DNA of 64,000 bases from contig NZ_JOAG01000027.1 of NCBI RefSeq assembly GCF_000725485.1, positions 186,001-250,000 on the forward strand, in the 5' to 3' direction. The notes below the pieces were generated by a model, which was not told the origin of the DNA, made no database searches, and was given only the letters and a program-made list of their open reading frames with translations. This DNA comes from Nonomuraea candida (GTDB taxonomy: Bacteria; Actinomycetota; Actinomycetes; Streptosporangiales; Streptosporangiaceae). Shown piece by piece: positions 51,380-58,847 of the stretch (within the stretch, counting starts at the first letter, position 1; each line of letters begins with the position of its first letter). The translations under genes and the position numbers were made by a program.

Positions 51380-51487
51380 GCGCCGCTCCCCGTCATGAGC
51401 GAGCGCCGCTCCCCGTCATGAGCGAGCGCCACTCCCGGTCATGAGCGAGCGCCGCTCCCCGTCGTGAGTGAGCGCCACGCCCGCCCC
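51380..51487. repeat. 23-bp tandem repeat at the permease 3' end
   Basis: GCGCC(G/A)C-type units start at 51380, 51403, 51426, 51449 and 51472, an exact 23-base period with few changes. Each full unit contains ATGAGCGAGCGCC or GTGAGTGAGCGCC, echoing the permease stop region (GAGTGAGCGCC). It therefore looks like an expansion that started from the gene's last codons. It is not a CRISPR array, because there are no spacers. Confidence 0.85.
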
Positions 51488-51531
51488 GCGCCGTCGGGCC
51501 GGTCCCTGACGACCGGATCCGTCCTGTCCGA

Positions 51532-52749
51532 TCATTCAGGCCGGGGCGCGGGACGGGCGGGGCGGAGGGCGCCGTAGCGGCGCCGGGTGATCGCCGCCAC
51601 CGCCGTCAGCGGGATCGCGGCCGCCGCCGCCAGGCCGAACAGCAGGCCGTAGCGGCCCTGCTCGGCCAGGAGCCCGGCGGCCCACGAGGCGGCGGCGCTG
51701 CCCACGAACAGGGCGCAGGCGAAGAAGGCGATCGTGGTCCCCCTGGCCTCGGGCACGACCGAGGTGGCCCAGGTCTGCAGCGAGGAGTGCAGGAACGACC
51801 ACCCGCCGCCCAGCAGCAGCGCGGTGATGGCCACGGTGGGCACGCTGACGTGCACGGTGACGACGGCGAACCCGGCGCAGAGCTGCGCGCCGCCCACGAC
51901 CATCAGCACGGGCGCGGGCCAGCGGCCGGACAGCAGCTTGACGAGCCGGGAGAAGGCCCACAGGCCCAGCCCGTACGCGGTGATGGCCAGCCCCGCCACG
52001 GCCGCGGCCAGCCCGGCGTGCTGCAGCGCGGTGGCCAGGAACGGCATGGTGCCGAGCATGATCGCCCCTTCGGTGAACGCCAGCCCGAACACCAGCAGCG
52101 CCCACCGGTGCCCGAGCACCGCGCCCAGGTGGCCCAGCAGGCCGCCGCCGGTCCCCTCCTCGCGGGCCGGCTCGGGCAGCGCGCGCAGCGACAGCGCGCA
52201 GGCCAGGGCGCAGGCGGCGGGCACGGTGAAGGCCACCCGCCAGTCCACCAGGCCCGCGACCACCCCGCCCAGGCCCGTGGCCAGGGCCGTGCCGAGCGCG
52301 GCGGCGGCCATGAGGTCGGTCAGCGCGCGCTGGCGTACGGAGGAGTGCACGGTGTCGCCCACGTACGTCAGGCCCGTCGGGATCACCGCGCCGAAGCAGG
52401 CGCCCGTCACCACCCTGGCCAGCACGAGCGCCGCGAGCACGGGCATCAGCGCCGACGCCGCGCCCGCCAGCGCCGCCCCGGAAAGCGCCCAGCGCATCAC
52501 CCGCACCCGCCCGAACCGGTCGGACAGCAGGCCCCACAGCGGCTGTGTCAGCCCGTACGCCAGGTAGTAGCCGCTGGCGACCGCCACGGAGGCCGACAGC
52601 GGCACGCCCAGGTCCTCGGCGATGAGCACGAGCATCGGGCTCACCGCGAAGCGGTCGAAGCTGCTGACGAACGAGGACACCGACAGGGCGAGCGGCGGGC
52701 GGGTGAGGCTCACGGGCGGCGCGGGGGCGTTCATCGTTCCATGATTCAT
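51532..52749 (-). CDS. MFS transporter
   Basis: A 405-residue 12-helix major facilitator. Seen are SSFVSSFDRFAVSPMLVLIAEDLGV in helix 1, the loop motif GLLSDRFGRVRVMRWA, ARVVTGACFGAVIPTGLTYVGD in helix 4, and a second half with GAIMLGTMPFLATALQ and ARGTTIAFFACALFVGSA. The type resembles drug-proton antiporters (AraJ/CmlA-like). No substrate can be named. The start is ATG 52749 or ATG 52734. It is divergent from the EamA transporter, with about 100 bases between starts. Confidence 0.9.
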   Translation of the reverse strand: MNHGTMNAPAPPVSLTRPPLALSVSSFVSSFDRFAVSPMLVLIAEDLGVPLSASVAVASGYYLAYGLTQPLWGLLSDRFGRVRVMRWALSGAALAGAASALMPVLAALVLARVVTGACFGAVIPTGLTYVGDTVHSSVRQRALTDLMAAAALGTALATGLGGVVAGLVDWRVAFTVPAACALACALSLRALPEPAREEGTGGGLLGHLGAVLGHRWALLVFGLAFTEGAIMLGTMPFLATALQHAGLAAAVAGLAITAYGLGLWAFSRLVKLLSGRWPAPVLMVVGGAQLCAGFAVVTVHVSVPTVAITALLLGGGWSFLHSSLQTWATSVVPEARGTTIAFFACALFVGSAAASWAAGLLAEQGRYGLLFGLAAAAAIPLTAVAAITRRRYGALRPARPAPRPE

Positions 52750-52851
52750 TTATCCCGGCAAAAGGGCCAGTTGGCAGCGATACCACCCTGAGGGGTGCAA
52801 ATCACGCCGCCCCAGTAGGCTGCAACGGTTCTTTCGCCTGTAAGGAGCTCC

Positions 52852-53769
52852 GTGACCGACTTCGCCCTCGACGACCCCCTCGACCGCGGACCCGGCCTGC
52901 CCCGGCCCGGACGGCTGCTGCGCACCGCCGCCGACTCGATCCCGCCCACCGGGCTCGTGCTGCTGGCCATCTTCTCGGCCCAGCTCGGCGCCGGCTTCGC
53001 CAAGGAGCTGTTCGCCACGCTGCCGCCGAGCGCGGTGGTGTTCCTGCGCATCGCGGCCGGGGCGCTCATCCTGGGGACGCTGGCCCGTCCCCGGCTGAAG
53101 GGGCTGTCCTGGCGCGACTGGGCGGTGGGGGCCGGGTTCGGGCTGACGCTGGCCGTGATGAACCTGTCGTTCTACGAGGCCCTGGCGCGGCTGCCGATGG
53201 GGATCGCGGTGGCGATCGAGTTCCTCGGGCCGCTGGGCGTGGCGGTGGCGGCCTCGCGGCGGCGCATCGACCTGCTGTGGGTCGGGCTGGCCGGGGCCGG
53301 CGTGGTGCTGCTGGCGCCGTGGGGCGACTCGGCGTCGGTGAGCTGGGCCGGCATCGGGTTCGCGACGGTGGCGGGGGCCTGCTGGGCCGGGTACATCCTG
53401 CTGTCGGCGGCGGCCGGGAAGCGGTTCCCCGGCACGACCGGGCTGTCGTTCGCGATGCTCGTCTCGGCCGTGGTGATCGCCCCGGTGGGGGTCACGAGCG
53501 GCGGCGCGGAGCTGCTGCAGCCGGAGGTGCTGCTGATCGGGCTGGGCGTGGGGCTGCTGTCGTCGGTGATCCCGTACTCGCTGGAGCTGCAGGCGCTGCG
53601 GCGCATGCCCAAGCACGTCTTCGGCATCCTGATGAGCCTGGAGCCGGCGGCGGCGGCGCTGATCGGGGTGCTGGTGCTGAGCGAGTTCCTGCACGTGCAG
53701 CAGTGGGCGGCGATCATCTGCATCGTGGCCGCCAGCCTGGGCTCGACCCGCGCGGGCCAGAAGGAGTGA
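52852..53769 (+). CDS. EamA (DMT) family transporter
   Basis: A 305-residue drug/metabolite transporter-superfamily protein made of two EamA repeats with about ten helices. The first repeat begins LVLLAIFSAQLGAGFAKELFATLPPSAVVFLRIAAGALILG, and the second includes ACWAGYILLSAAAGKRF and HVFGILMSLEPAAAALIGVLVLSE. It resembles RhtA-type exporters of amino acids such as threonine and homoserine. GTG 52852 follows AAGGAG. A very strong GC hairpin ends the transcript. Confidence 0.9.
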   Translation: MTDFALDDPLDRGPGLPRPGRLLRTAADSIPPTGLVLLAIFSAQLGAGFAKELFATLPPSAVVFLRIAAGALILGTLARPRLKGLSWRDWAVGAGFGLTLAVMNLSFYEALARLPMGIAVAIEFLGPLGVAVAASRRRIDLLWVGLAGAGVVLLAPWGDSASVSWAGIGFATVAGACWAGYILLSAAAGKRFPGTTGLSFAMLVSAVVIAPVGVTSGGAELLQPEVLLIGLGVGLLSSVIPYSLELQALRRMPKHVFGILMSLEPAAAALIGVLVLSEFLHVQQWAAIICIVAASLGSTRAGQKE

Positions 53770-53829
53770 CCCGGGGAAAGGCCCGCCGTGGCCCCCGGCG
53801 GAGGCCGGGCCGGCGGGCTCCGGGGAGGG

Positions 53830-53870
53830 CCGCCGCGCGCCCGTGGGATGGGGTCTCGGGCGCGCGGCGG
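53830..53870 (+). terminator. Strong GC hairpin terminator after the EamA gene
   Basis: CCGCCGCGCGCCCG (53830-53843) pairs perfectly over 14 bases with CGGGCGCGCGGCGG (53857-53870), with a 13-base loop. It lies about 60 bases beyond the EamA stop. There is no U tract. Confidence 0.75.
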
Positions 53871-54080
53871 GCGGGCTCGGCTCGGTGGGCGGGATGTGCC
53901 GAGCCCGGGAGGGTCAGCGGAGTGCGGGTGTCCGCGTGACCATGGCGGTGCCGGATTGTGCGGCCCGTCAAGGGCCGGATGTGAGGGCGCGCGGCGCCTC
54001 GATCGAGGCTTCTCCGCGTCGGCCCGCATCGAGATTACCGCCATCGGAGAGTGCCCGATCCCCGAATGTCGGAACTTGCC

Positions 54081-54128
54081 GCTCAGTGCGCGGTTCAGTG
54101 CACGGTTCAGCGTGCCGTTCAGTGGGCG
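54081..54128. repeat. 12-bp tandem repeat next to the GntR gene 3' end
   Basis: Four 12-base units related to GTTCAGTGCACG run from 54081 to 54128, ten bases before the GntR stop. The GntR end (GTGCTCGGCCC on the + strand, preceded by GGTCAGTGCTCGG) resembles the unit, so this too may have started from a gene end. Confidence 0.65.
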
Positions 54129-54137
54129 GTCTCGGGG

Positions 54138-54806
54138 TCAGTGCTCGGCCCAGATGCCGCGCACGTGGCCGATGTGCTCGCCCATGAGGTGCCCGACGGC
54201 CTTGCTGTCGCCGCTCTTGAGCGCGTCGAGCAGCGCCAGGTGCTCCCTGGCCGAGTCGCCCAGCGTGCCGCGCTCGGACAGCTGCGACAGGCCGTAGAGC
54301 CTGGCCCTGTTGCGCAGGTCGCGCACCACCGAGACCAGGTGGGCGTTGCCGCACAGGGACAGCAGCTCGACGTGGAAGCGCAGGTCGGCGTCCACGTACG
54401 CGAGCAGGTCGCCCCGCTCGCCGGCCACCACGATCTCCTCGGCGACGGGCCGCAGCCGCTCGAACTCCTCGGCCCGCGAGCTGTCGGCCAGCCGGGCCAC
54501 CGTGGGCACCTCGATGAGCTGGCGGATCTCGGTCAGCTCGTCGAGGTCGCGGTCGGACAGCTCGGTGACCCGGAAGCCCTTGTTGCGCACCGCCTCGACC
54601 AGGCCCTCCTTGGCCAGGTCGAGCATGGCCTCGCGCACGGGCGTGGCCGAGACGCCGAACTGGGCGGCCAGCACGGGCGCGGAGTAGACCACCCCCGGGC
54701 GCATCTCCCCGGTGATCAGCGCGGCGCGCAACGCGTGCGCGACCTGCTCGCGCAGGCTCTGGCGCTCTCCCACCATCGGCAGGTCGAGCCGGTCCTCGGC
54801 AGCCAT
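54138..54806 (-). CDS. GntR-family regulator with FCD domain
   Basis: A 222-residue FadR/FCD-type GntR regulator. The winged helix is seen in LREQVAHALRAALITGEMRPGVVYSAPVLAAQFGVSATPVREAMLDLAKEGLVEAVRNKGFRVTELS. The FCD ligand-binding helices follow, with likely metal ligands D and H in DADLRFHVELLSLCGN and EHLALLDAL. It is encoded 14 bases after the ornithine-cyclodeaminase-family gene, at the end of the hydroxyproline operon, and probably controls it with hydroxyproline or a pyrroline intermediate as ligand. ATG 54806 has AAGGGA upstream. A candidate operator is TATGTCACATA at 61688. Confidence 0.92.
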   Translation of the reverse strand: MAAEDRLDLPMVGERQSLREQVAHALRAALITGEMRPGVVYSAPVLAAQFGVSATPVREAMLDLAKEGLVEAVRNKGFRVTELSDRDLDELTEIRQLIEVPTVARLADSSRAEEFERLRPVAEEIVVAGERGDLLAYVDADLRFHVELLSLCGNAHLVSVVRDLRNRARLYGLSQLSERGTLGDSAREHLALLDALKSGDSKAVGHLMGEHIGHVRGIWAEH

Positions 54807-54820
54807 CGGCCCATCCCTTT

Positions 54821-55888
54821 CTATGTCCAAGCCTCGTAAGCTGCAGCCGCGACCACGAGGTCCTCCCAAGCCATGCCCGTGCTCTTGAACACGCGCGGAC
54901 CCGGACCCGTGACCACCCTTCCGGCGATCAGGTCGGCGAGGTTTCCGGCGAGATGACGGGAGGTGATCGTACCCCGGCGGATGGGGACGATGAGGTCTCC
55001 CGCCTCCTCCAGGGCGGCCGCCCTGGCCTCGACGACCACGGTGGCACGCGCGACGAGGTCTGCGTCGAGCTCGCGGGCGCCGGGCTCGTGCGAGCCGACC
55101 GCGACGACGGTGGCGCCGTCGCGGGCGAGCTTACCGGGGAAGAGGGGACTCCTGGCCGTCGTGCAGCAGGCCACGAGGTCGGCCGCGCCGACCGCCGCAC
55201 TCACCTCAACACTCACCTCAGCGCCCACCTCAGCGCGCACCTCGGCGCTCACCTCAGCGTCCGCCTCCGCGCTCAACTCCGCGCTCAACTCCGCGCCCGA
55301 AGAGACGGCGCCCGAAGAGACAGCATCGGGAGAAGCGGCGGGCGCGGTCAGGGCGGTGGCGGTCAGGCCGAGGGCGCGGCAGCGGGCCGCCAGGGCCCCG
55401 GCGCGGTGCGGGTCTCGTCCGACCACGGTGACCTCCTCGACCGGCCGCACCTCCCGCAGCGCCAGCACGTGCCCCCACGCCTGCGGCCCGCTCCCGAACA
55501 CCACCAGCCGCCGCGCCCCCGGCTCGGCCAGGTGCCGGACGGCCAGGGCGGAGACGGCGGGCGTGCGCAGCGAGGTGAGCGCCATCCCGTCCATGGCCGC
55601 CAGCGGGGCCAGGGTGTCGCCGTCGAACAGCAGGTACGTCCCCTGGATCCGGGGCAGCCCGCGCGCCGGGTTGCCGGGCGCGACGCCGACCGCCTTGACG
55701 CCGGTGTACCGGCGGGTGGCCGCGGGCATGAGCAGGAGCTGCCCGGCCGGCACGTCCACGATCGGCCGCCGCGGCGTGACCTCCGGGTCGAGCCCGTCCC
55801 GCAGCGCCTCCTCCAGGACCGTCACCGCGCGCCCCATGGGGACCAGCCGCTCCAGCGTGGCGGCGTCCAGGTACGGCAGCCCGCTCAT
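54821..55888 (-). CDS. Ornithine cyclodeaminase/mu-crystallin family reductase with repeat insertion
   Basis: A 355-residue OCD-family enzyme. In this setting it is most likely a delta1-pyrroline-2-carboxylate reductase (LhpI-like), producing proline from the trans-3-hydroxyproline or D-proline route. Seen are RRPIVDVPAGQLLLMPA, GVKAVGVAPGNPARGLPRIQGTYLLFD, DGMALTSLRTPAVSALAV and the NAD(P)-binding VFGSGPQAWGHVLAL. Within the nucleotide domain about 40 extra residues (SSGAVSSGAELSAEL, then AEVSAEVRAEVGAEVSVEVS) come from a DNA repeat; the domain resumes at VGAADLVACCTTARSPLFPG. Whether the enzyme tolerates the insertion is unknown. The ATG overlaps the upstream stop (ATGA). Confidence 0.88.
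   Translation of the reverse strand: MSGLPYLDAATLERLVPMGRAVTVLEEALRDGLDPEVTPRRPIVDVPAGQLLLMPAATRRYTGVKAVGVAPGNPARGLPRIQGTYLLFDGDTLAPLAAMDGMALTSLRTPAVSALAVRHLAEPGARRLVVFGSGPQAWGHVLALREVRPVEEVTVVGRDPHRAGALAARCRALGLTATALTAPAASPDAVSSGAVSSGAELSAELSAEADAEVSAEVRAEVGAEVSVEVSAAVGAADLVACCTTARSPLFPGKLARDGATVVAVGSHEPGARELDADLVARATVVVEARAAALEEAGDLIVPIRRGTITSRHLAGNLADLIAGRVVTGPGPRVFKSTGMAWEDLVVAAAAYEAWT
55200..55295. repeat. 12-bp tandem repeat inserted in the OCD-family gene
   Basis: Eight 12-base units of CTCACCTCAGCG type lie in frame, encoding A-E-V-S-like tetrapeptides. They are followed by two 15-base units of GCCCGAAGAGACGGC type up to about 55325. The array sits in a loop of the nucleotide-binding domain and adds about 40 residues relative to the family. 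Confidence 0.85.
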
Positions 55889-56868
55889 CGCAGCGTGAAC
55901 CCGGCCGGGAACGGGTCGGCGGGGTCGAGCTCGAAGACGTGCCTGCCGGTCCGATAGGCCATGCCGTCCACCTCCACGATCACTCCCCCGGCCGTCCGCT
56001 CCGCCACGCGGGCCGTGAACAGCCCGCCCACGACGCTCTCGTGGCGCAGCTCGCCGCCCTTGCCCTCGTCGTCCAGCAGCGCCATCCTGGCCGCGGTGCC
56101 GGAGCCGCACGGCGAACGGTCCACCTCGCCGTCGGCGAACACGGTGACGTTGCGCTGCCGCCTGGCCCCGTCGGCGGCGGGCGGCAGCTCGTCGTGGAAG
56201 ATCACCCCGTAGACGCCGGACAGCCGATCGTCGGAGGGGTGCCGGGTGGCGGGGTGGCCGGCCAGGGCGGCCTTGACGCGGCGGCTGTGGCCGATCAGGG
56301 CGTTCAGGTGGCGGGGCTCGACCGACAGCCCGAGCGCCGCGGCCGGCAGGGAGGCGTAGATGGCGCCGCCGTAGGCCAGGTCCACGCGCACGTCGCCGGC
56401 GCGGACGTCGCGGGCGATGACGTAGGAGGGCACGTTGACGAAGGTGACGCCCTCGATCCGGCCCGCCGAGCTGCGCACGCGGGCCGTGACGCGCCCCGAG
56501 GGCACGTCGATCACCACGTCCGTCACCCCGTCGGCGACGGCCTCGACGAGCCCTTCGCGCACCGCGTGGACGCCCAGCGCGATCGTGCCGTGCCCGCAGG
56601 CGGTGGAGAAGCCGTCCTTGTGCCAGAACAGCGCGCCGAAGCGGGCTCCGGGGTCGTTCGGGGGCACGAGGAAGCAGCCGTACATGTCGGCGTGGCCGCG
56701 CGGCTCGTTGCACAGCAGCCGGCGCACGCCGTCGTGGCCGGCCATGGCGGCGGCGCGGCGGGAGAGCACGTCGGCGCCGGGGATCTCGGGCACCCCGCCG
56801 GTGACGATCCGGAACGGCTCCCCCGCCGTGTGGTAGTCGACTGTCGAGATCATCGCCGTGGAGGTCAT
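55885..56868 (-). CDS. Proline racemase family enzyme (hydroxyproline epimerase type), copy 1
   Basis: A 327-residue proline-racemase-fold enzyme. Both catalytic cysteines are present: C91 in FSTACGHGTIALG and C254 in DRSPCGSGTAARMA. Two cysteines indicate a racemase or 4-hydroxyproline 2-epimerase; trans-3-hydroxyproline dehydratases lack the second. TVDYHTAGEPFRIV and LLCNEPRGHADMYGCF are the usual N-terminal motifs. It probably interconverts trans-4-hydroxy-L-proline and cis-4-hydroxy-D-proline, or L- and D-proline. Its ATG overlaps the stop of copy 2 by one base, so the two are coupled. Confidence 0.92.
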   Translation of the reverse strand: MTSTAMISTVDYHTAGEPFRIVTGGVPEIPGADVLSRRAAAMAGHDGVRRLLCNEPRGHADMYGCFLVPPNDPGARFGALFWHKDGFSTACGHGTIALGVHAVREGLVEAVADGVTDVVIDVPSGRVTARVRSSAGRIEGVTFVNVPSYVIARDVRAGDVRVDLAYGGAIYASLPAAALGLSVEPRHLNALIGHSRRVKAALAGHPATRHPSDDRLSGVYGVIFHDELPPAADGARRQRNVTVFADGEVDRSPCGSGTAARMALLDDEGKGGELRHESVVGGLFTARVAERTAGGVIVEVDGMAYRTGRHVFELDPADPFPAGFTLR

Positions 56869-57869
56869 CACAGCTCGAATCCGGCGGGGAACGGGTCGCG
56901 CGGGTCGAGGAAGTACTGGGCGGTGCCGGTGATCCAGGCCCGGCCGGTGATGGACGGCAGCACGGCCGGCCGCCCGCCCACCGTCGTCTCCTCCAGCAGC
57001 CGCCCGACGAAGTGGGTGCCGATGAACGACTCGTTGACGAAGTCCCTGCCCAGCGGCAGCTCGCCGCGGGCGTGGAGCTGGGCCATGCGGGCGCTGGTGC
57101 CGGTGCCGCAGGGCGAGCGGTCGAACCAGCCCGGGTGGATGGCCATGGCGTGGCGGGAGTGGTGGGCGTCGGAGCCGGGGGCGGCGAAGTAGACGTGGTG
57201 GCAGCCGCGGATGCGGTCGTCCTCGCGGTGCACGGGCTCGTCGGCGGCGTTGATGGCCTCCATGGTGGCCAGGCCGGCCGCGATGATCTCGTTCTTGGCC
57301 CTGCGGTCGAACGGCAGGCCGTAGCGGGCGAGGTCGACGACGGCGTAGAAGTTGCCGCCGTACGCCAGGTCGTACGGGATCTCCCCGAACCCCGGCACGG
57401 TCACCTTGGCGTCGAGCCGGTCGCAGTAGGAGGGCACGTTGCGCAGCGTCACGGACATGGCCATGCCGTCCTCCACGGCCACGTCCACCTCGACGAGCCC
57501 GGCCGGCACCTCCAGGCGCACGGTCGTGACCGGCTCGGTCACCTCCACCATGCCGGTCTCGACCAGCACGGTCGCCACGCCGATGGTGCCGTGCCCGCAC
57601 ATCGGCAGCAGCCCGGACACCTCGATGAACAGCACGCCGTAGTCGGCGTCGGGCCGGGTGGGCGGCTGCAGGATGGCGCCGCTCATGGCCGAGTGGCCGC
57701 GCGGCTCGGTCATGAGCAGCGTGCGGATGTGGTCGAGGTGGTCGCGGAAGTAGACGCGCCGCTCGGCCATGCTCGCGCCGGGGATCACGCCGATGCCGCC
57801 GGTGATCACGCGGGTGGGCATGCCCTCGGTGTGGGAGTCGACGGCGTGGAAGACGCGCTTGGTCCTCAT
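56868..57869 (-). CDS. Proline racemase family enzyme (4-hydroxyproline 2-epimerase type), copy 2
   Basis: A 333-residue proline-racemase-fold enzyme, the second of a tandem pair. Catalytic cysteines C91 (LLPMCGHGTIGVAT) and C254 (DRSPCGTGTSARMA) and the acidic/histidine residues of VDSHTEGMPTRVI are in place. The DRSPCGTGTSA motif with HPGWFDRS just before is typical of 4-hydroxyproline epimerases. It and copy 1 differ clearly, so they may handle different substrates (for example proline and 4-hydroxyproline). It lies downstream of the DapA-family gene with a 61-base gap. Confidence 0.93.
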   Translation of the reverse strand: MRTKRVFHAVDSHTEGMPTRVITGGIGVIPGASMAERRVYFRDHLDHIRTLLMTEPRGHSAMSGAILQPPTRPDADYGVLFIEVSGLLPMCGHGTIGVATVLVETGMVEVTEPVTTVRLEVPAGLVEVDVAVEDGMAMSVTLRNVPSYCDRLDAKVTVPGFGEIPYDLAYGGNFYAVVDLARYGLPFDRRAKNEIIAAGLATMEAINAADEPVHREDDRIRGCHHVYFAAPGSDAHHSRHAMAIHPGWFDRSPCGTGTSARMAQLHARGELPLGRDFVNESFIGTHFVGRLLEETTVGGRPAVLPSITGRAWITGTAQYFLDPRDPFPAGFEL

Positions 57870-57930
57870 CGCGGCCCTCCCTCCGGTGCCGTCCGCGGTC
57901 CTCCTGCCGGTGCCCTGCCGGTCGCCGTGC

Positions 57931-58824
57931 TCATCGCAGCCCCTCTGCCAGTGCCTTCTCGGTCGCCGCCCGAACGATAGCGGCCTGCTCCTCCGTCAGC
58001 GGCTGCCTGGGCTGCCTGCACGGGCCGCCGTGTCGTCCGGCCACGTCCATGGAGAGCTTGATGGCCTGCACGAACTCGGTCTTGGAGTCCCAGCGCAGCA
58101 GCGCGTGCAGGGTGCGGTAGAGCGGCAGCGCGGTCTCCATGTCCCCGGCGACGGCGGCGCGGTAGAGGGTCGCGGTGGCGGCGGGCAGCGCGTTGGGGTA
58201 GCCGGCGATCCAGCCCACCGCGCCCGCCACGGCCAGCTCCAGCAGCACGTCGTCGGAGCCGATCAGCAGGTCGAGCCCGGGGGCCAGCTCGGCCAGCTCG
58301 TACGCGCGCCGCACGTCCCCCGTGAACTCCTTGACCGCCACGATCAGCCCCTCCTCGTGCAGCCTGGCCAGCAGCGCGGGGGTGAGGTCCACCTTGGTGT
58401 CGAAGGGGTTGTTGTAGGCCACGATCGGCACCCCGGCCTTGGCGACCTCGCGGTAGTGGGCCAGGACGGCCCGCTCGTCGGCCCGGTAGGCGTTGGGCGG
58501 CAGCAGCAGGACGGAGCCGCAGCCCGCCTCGCCCGCCTGCTCCGCCCAGCGGCGCGACTCGTCGGCGCCGTACGCGCCCGCCCCGGCCATGACGTTCGCG
58601 CCGCCGACGGCCGCGACGGCGGTCTCGATCACCCGGGCCCGCTCCTGCGGGGTGAGCGTCTGGTACTCGCCCAGCGAGCCGTTCGGCACGACGCCGTCAC
58701 AGCCGTTCTCGACCAGCCAGCGGCAGTGCGCGGCGTAGCCGTCGTAGTCGACCGACAGGTCCTCGCGCAGGGGCAGCGCGGTGGCCACCATGATCCCGTG
58801 CCAGGGCTTGCTGCGGTGTTCCAT
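57931..58824 (-). CDS. DapA-family pyrroline-4-hydroxy-2-carboxylate deaminase (predicted)
   Basis: A 297-residue class I aldolase-fold enzyme of the dihydrodipicolinate synthase family. The Schiff-base lysine is K165 in LIVAVKEFTGDVRRA, and the proton-relay tyrosine is in VAYNNPFDTK. PNGSLGEYQTLT takes the place of the GTTGE loop. Among its relatives is LhpC, which deaminates delta1-pyrroline-4-hydroxy-2-carboxylate to 2-oxoglutarate semialdehyde. The place between the hydroxyproline epimerases and the D-amino-acid dehydrogenase subunits supports that role. ATG 58824 has GGAGGA at ideal spacing. Confidence 0.9.
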   Translation of the reverse strand: MEHRSKPWHGIMVATALPLREDLSVDYDGYAAHCRWLVENGCDGVVPNGSLGEYQTLTPQERARVIETAVAAVGGANVMAGAGAYGADESRRWAEQAGEAGCGSVLLLPPNAYRADERAVLAHYREVAKAGVPIVAYNNPFDTKVDLTPALLARLHEEGLIVAVKEFTGDVRRAYELAELAPGLDLLIGSDDVLLELAVAGAVGWIAGYPNALPAATATLYRAAVAGDMETALPLYRTLHALLRWDSKTEFVQAIKLSMDVAGRHGGPCRQPRQPLTEEQAAIVRAATEKALAEGLR

Positions 58825-58847
58825 GTGGGGGTCCTCCATCGGGGGGG

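Larger units (their letters stand above)
53770..54137. other. Intergenic region between EamA and GntR genes
   Basis: This 368-base region holds the EamA terminator (53830-53870), a GGCTCGG/CCGAGCC inverted repeat, and a 12-base tandem repeat near its right end (54081-54128). I see no gene or promoter; both flanking genes are transcribed into it. Confidence 0.55.
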
